In this document: positions 38,466-51,361 of the stretch, piece after piece
Numbering within the stretch: the stretch's first letter is position 1
How the letters are laid out: the number at the start of each line of letters is the position of its first letter
Assembly (NCBI RefSeq): GCF_000004195.4
Contig: NC_030678.2
Location: 36,313,701 to 36,377,700 of the forward strand
Source of the DNA: Xenopus tropicalis
Taxonomy: Eukaryota; Chordata; Amphibia; Anura; Pipidae
Direction: 5' to 3'
Length of the DNA stretch: 64,000 nt
Notes under the pieces: model-generated
The model's input: only the letters and a program-made list of their open reading frames with translations
What the model was told of the DNA's origin: nothing
Databases searched by the model: none
Position numbers and translations under genes: made by a program

Positions 38466-38759
38466 CAGTGGTCCCCAACCAGTGGCTCACAAGCAACATG
38501 TTGCTCACCAACCCCTCTGATGTTGCTCCCAGTGCCCTCTAAAAGGTAGTTGTTTTTTAATTTTTGACACATTTTGGAGGCATAAAGACCATGTGTACTG
38601 CCAAATAGATCCTCCTTTAGTCTGCCAGTCCACATTGAGCTATAACCAATCACAGCCCTTCTTGGTCACCCCTTAGGAACTTTTTTTTATGCTTGCCTTT
38701 CCCCCCATCTTTTTAATATTTAAAAGTTGCTCACAGGTAAAAAAGGTTGGGGACCCCTG
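38466..38759 (-). mobile_element. hAT-type MITE (family B), complete
   Basis: Ends CAGTGGTCCCCAACCAGTGG and AAAAGGTTGGGGACCCCTG are inverted repeats, flanked by CAATAGAG (38458-38465) and CCATAGAG (38760-38767), 7 of 8 matching. Orientation is opposite to the copies at 48752 and 57257. Confidence 0.85.
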
Positions 38760-41546
38760 CCATAGAGGATTCCAATTAGTGGTAGAAAAAATCCGCATCT
38801 AAAATAGTTGTCTGATATATTTTAGAGAGGTTAAAATGTTTCATCTTTATGGAAGTAGTGTTGCTTCTGATTACGACAACCAATGGATAGCGATAAAACA
38901 TTGTGATACAAAAGAAAGCATTCTCTGCATTATCTCAGTCATAGTTTACCATCACAGTCATGATAAATTAGAATCATCAAAGAAAACTGACTGCACTGTA
39001 CGGTTTATGTGTTATGTCCATATCTTGCTCAAAATACATATCTCCAAATATTGATTCAATTTCTCAATGACTGGAACCACAATTCTTGAACCTTTCATAT
39101 ATATAATTGAAGCTGTGTCTCATTTCTAGATCTTTCTTTTAAATAAATGATTATTGTTTCAGAACACGTAAATCACGGAGCACATCTGTGCATCATTTTG
39201 TATAATACTTCAAACGCAAATGGGAATCATTGCCTGTATCCCGCAAAAATCTTCCTGTACATTGGAACAAGGGGCTTATTGCACACAGCAAGCACATACA
39301 TAACGTCTGTCAGTACGTTGGAATAGGGATTAAGTGCTTGACAAATAAATATGTCTGCCGTTTGATTGGTGTTATAATTTGCAGCTTGGGGTTTCTCAAA
39401 TACTGTTGTGTTTTTGCAGCTGCTGTTTCTGGACTTGAAAAACAACTTCATTAGACTTTTCTGTATAAGCAGCCATACTTCATGGTTTGTGTTTTTTGGA
39501 GAGAGGGGAAATGGTCTATAAATTCAGAGGTCTTTAAGTTCTACAAGAAATATATGTTATAATTCTTTGATGCTGTCCCTTTGACACAGTAATAAAAACT
39601 GACATAAAAGCTGTTAAATAAGACCGAACTGCACCGTGCAGGATTTATAGTGGGGTTTGATGCACAGAAAAGAGAAATCTCACATAAGAGTTACTTTCAT
39701 GGTATCTGAATATCGTATTAGACCACTTTATACTTGTTACTCATTGACCTGATGTGTGTCTATCAAACCATGTGCATACAACATTGCACACTCAACTCAT
39801 ATCATAATAATCAATCCATTTTTTTGGGGAGTGGGGGGTCCTAAAATTAACCTCAAACATTCCATTATAATTTGAAGAAGACAATGCAATTCTAGGCTAT
39901 GACATTAGGCAAATAATTACTATAGTATTGCATATTGTGTATATAATACAGTCAGTGATGGTAAGTAGTAAATTTAATTCTTGAAAATGAATAAAAACTT
40001 GTCTGAGAAACTGCTTGGTGTTTAGCTGCTGGAATGAAAGATAGAAGAACTTAGCTGAGAAAGAGCAAAGAAAACCAATTAATTCCTTAAAATACATAAA
40101 TATACAAATGTGAGCCTCAAGGTCACTTGCATATGGGGCGCTTAATTGTTGCAATGTGTTAGCTCATTAAAGTGATTTTTATTTCAGTTCACCAGCTATT
40201 GCTGCTCCTGCATTGGGCTTTGTATTTTCAAAGATTCCTGGCATATGCTTTACATCAGTGGACTCCAAATACTGATAGTACCTAAACTTTGCATTTAAGA
40301 CGTCATAATACAGATGTCCATATGATATCTTGTATGGCAGCCATCCACTGGAGATCTTACACGGCTTATATTGGGAATAATGTCCACCCCCCAAAGTAAA
40401 ATATAGTATATCAGAAGTCACTGAGGCATTCCATGACCAAACCATTTGAAGGCCTCAGGCCAAGGGGTTTATTTTTATACAAGTAATAGGGAGTGTGTTC
40501 TTTTAAGTATACTCACAGGGATATGGGGATAATGGATATGAATGGGGGGTGCAACTTATTCCTTTCCCCTCCTATACAAACTTTTTTATTGCCAATAACA
40601 CCATTATACCTTATGGCACTTCAACATTTTTCGTCTCTTAAACTACAGCACAAAGTCAATTACCTGACCCATACTGAAAAGATACTCTTTATTTTTTATT
40701 TTTCAAGATGTAGAAAAAGTTCTATAAATATCAATACTTGCAGAACCCCATTGCTGTTCCCCTTCTTTGCTACCAACCATCCCAAACAATACTGGTACTG
40801 TTGGCTGTGTCTGCTTTATTATTATGTTTTTAGTCAATGCAACATCTAGTCCTCAAAGAAGGGGAAGAAATCTAGTTATGTTTACTTCTCTGCCTATTTC
40901 TTGATGTTTTTGATGATTCTGTTCTTCTGGAATTAGTTTAAGGGTGCCCCTGGGTGTGGTATGTTGTAATCATTTTGATTGACTTGTTGGAATGAAGTCA
41001 GAATCACAAAGTTTACATAAATGTTACCCTATCCCATAATGTTTGTAAAATATTGTAGTCTTTTGGTTAATGTTTTCACTCATAATACTTTGCAGGCCTG
41101 CCTGTTAGATCAGCCTGTTAGATCAGGAACTTCCAGGAACAAGTAGACTTGATTTGGTTTGTTATTTCTTTAGGGGACATGTTCAGTAGGCTGCATATAT
41201 ACTTCTCATTAGCTAGCTCACCGTCATATATATTGCTTGTTCCTCCATGGCAATGTATTATTTGCCATGGAACATGTAGGCTGAGGGCTATCTGCAATCA
41301 AAAAAAAAACTTTTTTGTCACTCAGTAGGGACAGACAAGATAGCATGTGTACCCTTCCCGTAAGAGCTCTCTAAAACCCATTATGTATACCAGTGTAGCA
41401 AATAGAACCCCAATTACTGTGTTGGTGAAACTATGAAAAGAAGTCATTTTGAAATGACTGCCCGTCCTATGTAACATATAATTTCCAATGGTTAGAAAAG
41501 ACTTGGTATTGTAGAATGAGAAAAGTCTCTCTCTTACACAAAAAGG

Positions 41547-41689
41547 CAGGTCCAGACTGGGATTCAAAATTTCAAGCACACGGTGGCCCAGACAGGCTCC
41601 CACCAGCCCAATAAATAGTGAATGTCTATGGCATCTTACAGCAGCCACCTGGCATTTGCCAGCATCCACAGATCGCCAGTCTGGGCCTG
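41547..41689. mobile_element. Short MITE with CAGGTCCAGACTGG ends
   Basis: CAGGTCCAGACTGGGATTC at the left is the inverse of ATCGCCAGTCTGGGCCTG at the right. 143 bp. No clear target duplication, so the hAT assignment is tentative. Confidence 0.55.
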
Positions 41690-42384
41690 TGAATAGGCCA
41701 TTTGTCTTTAAAAGGAAATGTAGATGTTCTGGGACAGTAGAATCATTATTCAACTTTCATTCAGGAAAGATCATCACTTTTTGCTTCTTTTACAAAGTTT
41801 CAGACCCTCTTCTGATATCATATCTTGATTGAATGTTGAGCTCTTCCTAAAATAGAAATAGAAATTAAATTATTAATAGAAACTATGCTTTAAATAACTA
41901 GACCTCCGACAGAGATCACGTCGTTTGGATATTTTATTAAAATGTTGCTCCCACAGTGAGACATGAAACAGAACTACAATAAAAAGGCCCAGTGCCACCC
42001 TGCCTATTAAGGTGTTTCTGATGATATCAAGAGGTCAGAGCACAGGAAAGCCATCAGCTGTAGGATTCAATAGAAGCACGATTTATACACAATGCAAATA
42101 CATGATAAAGAAAATATGTACATTTTTTGGGTGAACTGAATTTTGCCTATGACAGCCTATTTCACACCCAGAATGTTGGTGGTTTGAGAACTAATCTACA
42201 AGACTAAATCTCAAAAGAAGTCCCGAACAGTGATTATTTTTTTTCCTTAACCCTTGACCTATTCTGAATAGCGACATTGGGTGGTCAGTTGCATTACTTC
42301 CCAAGCTTACTGCCCTTTGCTCTATTGTCTAAGAGCAGCCAGTCACCTCACTTTTACTGTATAGTCCCCTATTCATCCCCTGTT

Positions 42385-42590
42385 CTTTGTGGATGCCAAA
42401 TAAGGTCTGTGATTGGCTTTTTGGTAGCCCCATGTGGCCTGCTGGCCTGTGGGAGGCTCTGCTTGGAGTAAAAACTTGTCTCCAAGCAAACAATGTAAAA
42501 ATGGGCACCTACTTTGAGGCCACTGGGACATCAAAGAGGAATGGTGAGCAACATGTTGCTTATGAGCCACTGAATGGGGATCACTGATCT
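42385..42590 (+). mobile_element. hAT-type MITE fragment (family B)
   Basis: GATGCCAAATAAGGTCTGTG, TTGGTAGCCCCATGTGGCC, TCTGCTTGGAGTAAAAAC and GAATGGGGATCACTGATC are collinear with 48830-49042. The left end is missing. Confidence 0.7.
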
Positions 42591-43251
42591 AAAAGCATAG
42601 GGATAAGAATGAATAAAGTAACTGGGCGACTTGGGCTTCAAGAATAGGGATTTTTTCCTCCTTTTAAATATTAAAAGTTCTCACATCCAGAACAAAAAAT
42701 CAATGTCATAAATATTTAGTAGCCAAACATTCATCACCTTTCTGTCCTGTCCATCTCTATGTTTTAATGAGCCATAATTATTTTTGAATTTTTCTTTACC
42801 ATGTCACAGACTATAGTGATGTTCAGCTGATGCCGTGATGAATACATTTTGTCAAACAGCTCAATCACGGGGACATTAGTTTGGCATCTGGCGTTTAAAA
42901 TTAAACCCAGTGATATTCAGGTTAAAGACATTACATAAACACGTATTTAACATCTACGACTAGGCTGCTAAATAAAGACTCAATCAGCCCCGGGTGGCAT
43001 GTTAATTACTTGAAGAAAGAGGAGAGAAAAAGCAGCAGTGGCGTAGAAATACTGTATATTATGTCTACATTATGGCTGCGTTTCTTTTCACTTGGTTTGA
43101 AGTTTGTTTGCTGACAAACATGGAGCGAGCGCGTGAGTGATGTGTCTATTGTGTCAATATAACTTTTTCTTTGTGGGTTTTCGACTTCTTAAAATCAAGG
43201 AACATGCTTGAAAAAGACAATTTCTGAGAAGTCTGTTTAATCTCTCAACAG

Positions 43252-43314
43252 TGTTTAGAACCCTGCAAAGAAACCTGGGATTTGAGAAAGAATAACTGCC
43301 ATAATCTCTGCGAG
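43252..43314 (+). CDS. anos1: anosmin-1 exon 3 (cysteine-rich region, middle)
   Basis: A 63-base exon of 21 codons. It begins CLEPCKETWDLRK and ends NNCHNLCE, matching human residues 86-106, where CLEPCKESGDLRK and HQCQSFCE are found. All four cysteines are kept, while the linker residues between them have drifted, as expected for a disulfide-stabilised region. The acceptor is TTTAATCTCTCAACAG and the donor GTATGT; both borders are phase 0. It joins exon 2 upstream and exon 4 downstream in frame. The cysteine-rich region cooperates with the WAP domain in FGFR1 and heparin binding according to published work on human anosmin-1; the sequence shows only the cysteine pattern. Confidence 0.95.
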
Positions 43315-43704
43315 GTATGTTCCATTTATTTTGGTTTTGATAATATATCTCAAGGAAAGTGGGTATGAAAATATGACTAAAAAAGCAAAAAAAACCCCTT
43401 CTTTTATCCTCTTTTAAATATTTCCTCTACTCACTCAATTTCCGCACCTTACTATCAAATAAGCTAAAAATAACCATGTTATAATCATCTACCCAGGCTA
43501 GATATGATTAGACAAAGGGTAAAGAGCTCCAAGGTAAAGAATAAAAAAGACACATTATATGTAATTTTTGCCCAGCTACCCTGAATAAATTGCTTATAAG
43601 AACTATGGGAATAATATATTACTAAATGATACAATTATAATGCAGCATGTCCCCTGCTTTTATTTGTACTTTTTTGGTTCATTGTTATTGCTGTTTTATT
43701 TTGA

Positions 43705-44256
43705 AGGGGAATGTCACCCAAACACAACTTGAGCTTTGGGAATAGTAAGCAGAATTTCAAGCAAATTTGCAATATACATCAGTTAAAAAATATGCAGCCT
43801 TTTCATGATTCATTTAATAATATGGAACAGATACCTAAGCCCAGCCCCCTGTTCTCCTGCTGATCTGGCTGACTACTTTTAGATTTTTAAATAAAATGGA
43901 ACAGTGGTTGACTGTCCTCAACCTGCCTTCAGCCTGCATCCTTCAAATCCCACAATTCTCTGCACAGGTGATGTCAATAAGGAAAGGAACATCACAGTGC
44001 AATGCATTGTGGGTAATGTAGTTCCTGCATGCTGTCTGTAAGCTGTGGAGAAGTTGTTACAATTTGTAACATCAGTGTTTTAGTTCCTCCTCCCCTCCTA
44101 GAATTTCAAATGATGCAGAAAGAGAAGAACTGTTTTGCTACTGGATTTCAACATATAAAAATGCTATTATTCATACAGATTACAGTGATAGGTATATAAG
44201 GGGTTTCTGTGTTGTGTGGGGCTCTTTAACAAATTTTGGTTTGGAGAAGTCCCCCT
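43705..44256. mobile_element. T2-like TTAA-target MITE (family I)
   Basis: Starts after TTGA with AGGGGAATGTCACCCAAACA and ends GGAGAAGTCCCCCT before TTAA (44257-44260). The inverted ends are short; the interior is non-palindromic. It carries CAATGCATTGTGGGTAATGT and other motifs I recall from Xenopus repeats. Confidence 0.6.
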
Positions 44257-44743
44257 TTAATTTTAGGTATAATCTAGCTATACAGCCATCTATCTTTTGC
44301 CTAAGAGCGCTTGCAGTGCAGCTGCAGACTTTTTAATGTTGTTTATATCTGTAAGAATTCTTCTTTGATTAGTGACTAAGGCTAAATTTAGAACTTCAAA
44401 GTCTGGTAATGAAGACAAGCGTGCTCGATGGCATAGTTTAAAAAGAAGGAAAGAAAAGCTGCTAAATAGGGCAAGGATGAAGAGTTCCCAGGGCAAACTG
44501 GGGCCCCCAGAGAGAATAAACTTTCTTTTTGATTAACACATTTTCTGTTTTAAATTTCAATTGCAAATTTGCTCTATGCTCATATTTAACACTTTCATTG
44601 TTAGTAACAAAATGGATGTTGAATAATTGTCGATCATTGATCAGCAAATAGCTTTCAGCAGTCCAAAATGAAAGTAAAATCTGATTGGTTGCTCTTGGTA
44701 ACCGTGCTGGTAATTTATCCTCACATCTAAGTAAGTGGAACGT

Positions 44744-44991
44744 AGGGGCGTATTTATTATGCTGTGTAAGACTAATTCGCCAAAAAAACGGAGTAAAAAG
44801 CTGTGTAAAATAAATGGAAAAGATCGCCGTCTGAACGCCGGGTATTATGCCGGATATTACGCCGTTATTTTCCATAAGTTCCGGTGGAAGAAAAAACGCG
44901 TAAAAAATTACGCCGTTTTTACAAGGCGAAGCCTGGCGATGTGTGGCGAATTTTCTCGCCGTTTTTTACACAGCATAATAAATATGCCCCT
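44744..44991. mobile_element. Palindromic MITE with GCC-rich arms
   Basis: AGGGGCGTATTTATTATGCT followed by GTGTAA is the inverse of TTACAC followed by AGCATAATAAATATGCCCCT. The arms contain AATTCGCC and CGCCGTTTTT runs. 248 bp, one copy here. The open frame across it is a by-product. Confidence 0.75.
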
Positions 44992-45262
44992 CACTGTTTA
45001 AGGTCCCTACCACTGGGGTCAGTTTCATCAAAAGTCCAAATCACCCGGATGAAACCCTTTAAGACACAGGCAGAATATACAGAGGCCATGCAGACAGTCC
45101 CATTTGGTTTGTCAGGACAGAACATTTGATTGGCTGATGACCTTCATCTATAAACAGCAACAATATGGGCTTAAAGGCACTCAAAGTATCCACAAGGGAC
45201 ACAAAAAGTAAAATAAAAAAGTCCTTTGGCGTTAACTAATATTAGGAGCAATGTTTGTCTAA

Positions 45263-45350
45263 CTTCATATCACCTATAGCAACCAATCAGCATAGCATTT
45301 TACTAGTCACTCGTTTAAAAGCAAGCATCTTATTGGTTGTTATAGGTTAT
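45263..45350. mobile_element. Short MITE fragment (family K)
   Basis: TCACCTATAGCAACCAATCA is the inverse of TTATTGGTTGTTATAGGTTA; shared with 3724-3826. Confidence 0.45.
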
Positions 45351-45464
45351 TGCTTCTGAGCAAATTTTGTGCCTTTTATTATACGTGGGGGTTTATATAA
45401 AAGGACATTATAAAAATTCACATCTCCAAATACCCATTTATGCATCAGGTTAATGCCATCAGGT

Positions 45465-45806
45465 TTATGCATCAGTAATGCCAAGTGGATAATTAAACGG
45501 CCTCTTAGAAAAACCATTAACCAAAAAACTTGGGGGAAAAACGCAAAAAAATTGAATTTTTTTGCATTTTTTTGAAAAATGGAGCATCCGAAAAATCCGA
45601 AAACAAAAAAAGATCTTCCAATTGGATACAGGACACCTGTTCTTGACCTTCTGCATGACCTTGGCGGCTTTTTAGATGGCATTTTACAGTTTTTATGCAT
45701 AATAAATGGCAAAAAAAAAATCACATTTTTTACATGAAGCATTTGAGTTTTAACGCAAACAAAAGCACGAATGATGAAAAAAATACGAATATTAGTAAAT
45801 GGCCCC
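45465..45806. mobile_element. Possible family J MITE, decayed
   Basis: The right end ATACGAATATTAGTAAATGG followed by CCCC resembles the family J terminus. The interior is rich in AAAAAACG/TTTTTTGC motifs. The left end is not clear. Confidence 0.4.
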
Positions 45807-45810
45807 CTAA

Positions 45811-46440
45811 GGGGCAGATTTATCAAAATGAGTCAAGAGCTTAATACATAAAAACTCACCCACATTCTATATATTCCTTTGGGATTTTTAAAAGCGCATT
45901 TATCAAATGGTGAGTTTTAACTTTCACCCATTGATAAATACCATTATAAAAATGCCATAGGAATGAATAGAACATGGGTGAGGTTTTTATGTATTAAAGG
46001 AACAGTAACACCAAAAAATGAAAGTGATTAAAAGTAATAACAATATAATGTACTGTTGCCCTGCACTGGTACAACTGGTGTGTTTGCCTCAGAAAGACTA
46101 CAATAGTTTATATAAGTAAGCTGCTGTGTAGCCATGGGGGCAGCCATTCAAAGGAGAAAAGGCACAGGTTACTTAGCAGATAACAGATAAACCCCCATTA
46201 TATGGGGCTTATCTACTAGTTATCTGCTATGTAACCTGTGCCTTTTCTCCTTTTTTCCAGCTTAAATGGCTGCCCCCATGGCTACACAGCAGTTTATTTA
46301 TATAGTAGCTTTTCTGTAGCAAAAACACCAGTTTTTTGCATAGCAACAGCACATTATATTTTAATTACTTTAAAACACTTTCATTTTTTGATGTTACTGT
46401 TCCTTTAAGCTCTAAACTCCCATTTTGATAAATCTGCCCT
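45811..46440. mobile_element. Palindromic MITE interrupted by a nested family F element
   Basis: Outer ends GGGGCAGATTTATCAAAATG and CATTTTGATAAATCTGCCC are inverted repeats, flanked by TAA (45808-45810, 46441-46443). The arms (TAATACATAAAAACTCACCC and GGTGAGGTTTTTATGTATTA) are interrupted exactly at TTAA by the element at 45998-46404. Confidence 0.85.
45998..46404. mobile_element. T2-like TTAA-target MITE (family F), nested
   Basis: AGGAACAGTAACACCAAAAA at the left and TTTTTGATGTTACTGTTCCT at the right, flanked by TTAA at 45994-45997 and 46405-46408. Collinear with 18239-18655. It sits inside another MITE, so it is the younger of the two. Confidence 0.88.
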
Positions 46441-46697
46441 TAAGTGTCATGTGTTAAGAGCTGTTGGAAAATTGAATTGTCTGCTCCAGAGAGCTTACAA
46501 CTTATAACTTATTTTTAAAGATAACTGCCTTTACTTTTCCCAGTACATATTGTGAGAGAAATGATTCTATTAATAAACCCATGGCAGATTCTATCCATAT
46601 ATTGCATTTCATTAATATTGGGAACCATTTAAACATGACATTTGAGAAGGAAGCATGAAATGTATTCATGGTCTGTTTTATCCCCTTTCTTCCTTAG

Positions 46698-47039
<342 letters not shown>

Positions 47040-47963
47040 TAGGCAGCTCTGGGAAGTTACTACTGAATATGGCTATATGCATTAACACCTGTCACCAGGG
47101 ATATCAGCTTCATCCATGAATTATTTGGCATTAGTATTTATGTTTATTGTTGCGAGCAGTCCCACCTGTCACACCTGCCTGCCCGTATGCAATAGATCAA
47201 CCAATAGATCATACATATTGATTTGAAAGCCTATTCTCTTAGTGGGACCATAATTGCATTGCACACTTGCCCCCCTGTCCGCCTTCAACATTCATGCTCT
47301 CCACTTTTATTGAATTCTGTTTTTTATCTGCACTTACAGTACATTTATCACTTGTTTCCAGTAACCAGCTTGGCAGCTAGAGCACAAGGTCATTACGCCC
47401 CTTACCTTTCTGATGTTTTAGCACGCTCATTCATCTTAGCTGATCGATTATGTCATTTGATTGCAATAGCCAAGCTGTAGAGTAAGCAGTTGCACTGTTA
47501 ATGAACCCACAGCAGACTAAATAACCGCGAGTCCTCATTTGGTATTAGCTTTTGAGCTGTCACTTTGCAGGTGTAACATCTGTGAATGAATATGAGAGTC
47601 ATTCTCTGTTTATTGTACTTAAGGCTTATTAACCCCTTTTCCCCATTAGCAAACACTTTTAAATGCATAGGACTTTTTCCACCTCCAGGTCCACTATAAT
47701 AACTATATTTATAATTTGCTGAAAATAGTCCAGGTTAATAATTCTCTCCCTTTGTAAAACTTATGGTTGACAATAGTCCTGCCAAGCTGCATTACTGAAC
47801 AAAAAATATTGTTTCTTTTGTTTAGCATGTCCTACTTGTTGGTTTCTTCCATACTTCCAATATTCCACCACTCTTTCTAGCAGCTAGATTTCTCTCTGAA
47901 ATGGGCATGGAATAACATGAGGAATTTAGAAAATATGGGTTCTGATTGTTGCACCATAGTTTA

Positions 47964-48075
47964 GGGTAAAGACACATTGAGTTACTAATAGCAGCTACTA
48001 TTTCACGGCTACTAGACTTAGTAACCATGAAATACCTTGCCATAGACAATACTGAAAATTGCTAAAACACAGCGG
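47964..48075. mobile_element. Family D MITE, right half missing
   Basis: GGGTAAAGACACATTGAGTT, TAATAGCAGCTACTATTTCA and CTTGCCATAGACAATACTGA match the left half of 10997-11191. The right terminus is absent. Confidence 0.65.
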
Positions 48076-48129
48076 AGCAATCCCCTTCCTGCTTCTACTT
48101 CTTTTGCACGGGTGCACATACACAGTCGA

Positions 48130-48170
48130 TAGATATATATATATATATACTGTATATATGTATATATATG
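48130..48170. repeat. (AT)n/(GTATAT)n microsatellite
   Basis: Uninterrupted AT units, then CTGTATATATGTATATATAT. Confidence 0.95.
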
Positions 48171-48751
48171 TTCCTGTTATGTGCACAGTGCTTTACAGAG
48201 ATTGGTTATAAGTCTCTACCTTAGTGGAGCTTAAAATCTAAGGTCGTTACCATCCACCCACCCACAAATACATTCTGGTCAGCTAACCACACCACCTGTG
48301 GAGGAAGTGCTGTAATGATGGAAGTATGGTGAGAACCATTAGTAATGCCCAGTAAGTATGATTCATAGCAAAACATATATTTAAAGGTTGTCAGTGTTTT
48401 CAGGCTTGCCAAAACTGTCAGCCACAAGTTCTAATGAAGGTGGTGGGTATTACTTTGATCTGTGTTTTTGGAGAGGGGTGGTGTGGTAGTGTCTTTTTCA
48501 TGGTTCAACAGAAAGTTGCTCATGACCCATGCCCATGACCTCCCTATCACACCACATGCCTTCAGATGTAAAAGCTTATTCCACAAGGTAGTAAATAATG
48601 AAACTATCACCAATTCAGATTTATAGCAGTTTACAGATGTTTTTGGATTCATCTAAACTGTCCCAACAATCCTTGAAGTTTTAATGAAGCAACACATTTA
48701 TCAACGCACATAAAGGTATCATTTCAACAGAATGTGTTTGACTGATTATAG

Positions 48752-49042
48752 CAGAGATCCCCAACATTTTTTACTCGTGAGCCACGCACGGATGTATGTT
48801 GCCACATAAGCAAAAAAGTTCTTTGGGGATGCTAAATAAGGGCTGTGATTGGCTATTTGGTAGCCCCATGTGACTGCTAGGCTACATGAGACTCTGCTTG
48901 GAGTAAAACTGTCTCTGTGCTTCCAAAACTTGTCTCAAACCCAGAAATGTAAAAATGGCACCTACTGTGCAGCCACTGGGAGCAACAGCAAAAGGGGTGG
49001 CGAGCAGCATGTTGCTCAAGAGCCACTGGTTGGGGATCAATA
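48752..49042 (+). mobile_element. hAT-type MITE (family B)
   Basis: CAGAGATCCCCAACATTTTT at the left, GAGCCACTGGTTGGGGATCA at the right. The interior GGGCTGTGATTGGCTATTTG matches 57357-57372. Target duplication no longer visible. Confidence 0.78.
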
Positions 49043-49354
49043 ACCTATAGGGTATTAGTGCACAGCATACCTATCTGAAACCCCCTCATGTATATTTCAC
49101 GTGTGGAGAAAGCATTCGGACATTTTAATAATTACCAACTGTTGTTATCTGTTTTATGAGTGGTATTCACTGCTTGTAAAAAATGTTTAATAACACCTGT
49201 ATTTATGTTCAATTATAGTACAAGTAATGCGTTATCAGGCAAATTTAAAAATGCATTTTTATTCATTCAGGTTTAACTCTGTTATCTATCTGTGGATGTC
49301 AAGAAATGAAGACAGTGTAGACAGTGGATTAAGTACAAGTTTCTGGATCCCACA

Positions 49355-49857
49355 CAGTGTCGGACTGGGGTGCCTGGGGCCCACTGGGGCTGTCACCTCA
49401 GGGGCCCCCACCCCAGTCTCGAACCTTCCCCCCAAGAGGGGCCCTGCAGTACTGCACTTACTTAATTAGCTGTCAGTGAGCTGCAGACTCAGGAAGGGGG
49501 AGCAGGAGCTAGTGTGCCTGCATCTTCTTTCAGCTACAAAGCTTTCTGGGGGCTCATTTTAGTCCCAGTAGAGCTCTACAGGGATTGGATGGGTGAAGTT
49601 TATACTTTCCCTCCAGCCCATCCTATCCCCATGCAGCTTTACCAGGACTTAGAGGAAAGAAGGCACTGGAGCTACTGCCCTCACTTCTGAAGGTTACAGC
49701 TCACTGACAGCAGGGGGGCCTGGCTAATCGAGTAAGTGCATCACAGCCGTGTCCCCCTAACACCCAAATACCCACAATGGCGGCCCTGGAAGCGTGACTG
49801 TGTCGGCGGGGTACACTGGATTTTTTCCCTTTGTCCTGCCAGCCCAATCTGACACTA
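49355..49857. mobile_element. hAT-type MITE (family E), complete
   Basis: CAGTGTCGGACTGGGGTGCC at the left and GCCAGCCCAATCTGACACT at the right. Flanked by ATCCCACA (49347-49354) and ATTCCACA (49858-49865), 7 of 8 matching. The interior is G+C rich. Confidence 0.8.
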
Positions 49858-50960
49858 ATTCCACAGCAAACATGTATTGCCATTACTTATTAGTCCTCTA
49901 CATCCTTGGGATCCCCTGCCTTTAGAGTACAGAAGATCACATTGGTCAACCACCATTTACATTTAATTAACAATAATTAGTGGTATGATTCTTTTATGTG
50001 TTAGTATAAATTAGTATAGTAAATTAGTATTTTAATTGTGTGCTAATCTAGAAACATAGTTATACTGGGGTAAAAAACAACATCTGTTGCATCCTCAGAC
50101 ACTGAGTATGTAAAATATCCTGGAAGCTTCAGGGCAACTTTATAGGACAATCGCTCTGTTATTTTTTTTCCGCTGAAGTCTAACATCACCGCATTGTATG
50201 ATCACACCGAGCAGGACGTTCGTTAACCAAGATGACCGTAGCAAGATTCATTTACATTTATTTTTTTGGTGTTAGCTGGCAAAAATCCAAATTACTTAAT
50301 AGCAAATAAAGGACCACTATCATTACATTTTCTAGCCAAAATGCCAGAGAGATATTTCACAGTTTTCTCACTTCATGAATTAAAGGAAATACTTAGCTGA
50401 ATAGCAGTAATGAGATGTCCACATCTGGTGGTTCATATTGGTGTAACAGCAAAGGCCTGACACATGCCATCACTAATGTATTCCTATGAGCTAAAGGAAA
50501 CATTCCAAGGGGAAATCCTTTTCAATAGATTTCATGGTTTAGGAGAACACAATATATTCATGACACATTTGCGAATAAATAGGTTTGTTGGGTGACAGTA
50601 GATACTCATTTTAAAAAGTCAAATTGGCGGTCATTAAATAAAATTAAGCTTTGTAAAGGGTTATCTGTTGAAAGCAATACTACTCAAAATGCAGTACCAT
50701 ATTATTATTATAATACACAAGACCCATGACTATCCTGTAAATTATATCCTTATAAATGCTGCTTAGTGATCTCATCAGTTATAACCTGTGCTTAGTGATG
50801 TAATTTCGGTCATATGATTCTCTAAAACACAAGTTGTATTATGGTGCAAATAGAAAAAGAAGCCAAATTATCAGGAAAATAGAGGATGTTTACATAAAAA
50901 TAATACTGAATTAAGTCTGTAATTAGTTTTTTCCAATTTGAGTCTTCCATTGAATGCTAG

Positions 50961-51361
50961 GGGGCACGTTTACTAATCCACGAATCCGAACGGCAAAAAT
51001 TCGTATTGGAAACGAAAATTTCTGAACTTTTTTGTCGCGTTGCGACTTTTTCATATTTTTCACGACTTTTCGTCGCAAATTTTTCATATTGAACGATCGT
51101 AAACGCCTGGAAAACCTTTCTGACTTTGATCCTTCAGTGCATGTCTGCATGGGCTTGATCAGTGCACTTGCGCACGAAAGAACGTTCGTTGCACAACAAA
51201 CTTTCTTTCGTTCAATCCGAAAATTTCGGTAAGGTGAAGAAAAGTCGGGGAAAATACGAAAAAGTTGTGACATCGACGAAAAAGTCGCAAAAATACCGTT
51301 CATTACGAAAAAAACGCATTCGGGCGCCTTCGGAGCGTTCGTGGATTTGTAAATGTGCCCC
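50961..51361. mobile_element. Palindromic MITE (family J)
   Basis: GGGGCACGTTTACTAATCCA and the complement of GTGGATTTGTAAATGTGCCCC form the ends, flanked by TAG on both sides (50958-50960, 51362-51364). The arms contain TCGCGTTGCGACTTTTTC-like runs. 401 bp. Confidence 0.82.

Larger units (their letters stand above)
20156..43251 (+). other. anos1: anos1 intron 2
   Basis: A GT...AG intron of 23,096 bases. It contains the transposon copies, the 29-bp array and the microsatellites listed separately. Stretches where nothing was recognised are about 20156-20939, 21369-21852, 22108-23988, 24364-25812, 26001-27725, 28053-29558, 30106-30984, 31761-32243, 32467-34403, 36290-37556, 38768-41546 and 41690-42380. 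A partial hAT-like end (CAGGGCTTTCCAACTC) stands at about 27145 without a clear partner. A short purine/GT stretch is at 20240-20262. The last 650 bases before exon 3 are largely repeat-free. Confidence 0.9.
43315..46697 (+). other. anos1: anos1 intron 3
   Basis: A GT...AG intron of 3,383 bases. At least half is MITE sequence (43705-44256, 44744-44991, about 45465-45806, 45811-46440). 43315-43704, 44261-44743 and 46441-46697 show nothing recognisable apart from the acceptor tract. Confidence 0.92.

Noticed and set aside
41322..41753. Minus-strand frame of 143 codons
   Set aside because: Spans a short MITE and unrelated intron sequence; no domain, no splice or start context.
45347..45826. Minus-strand frame of 159 codons
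   Set aside because: Lysine/phenylalanine-rich translation of A/T runs in a decayed MITE; no recognisable domain.
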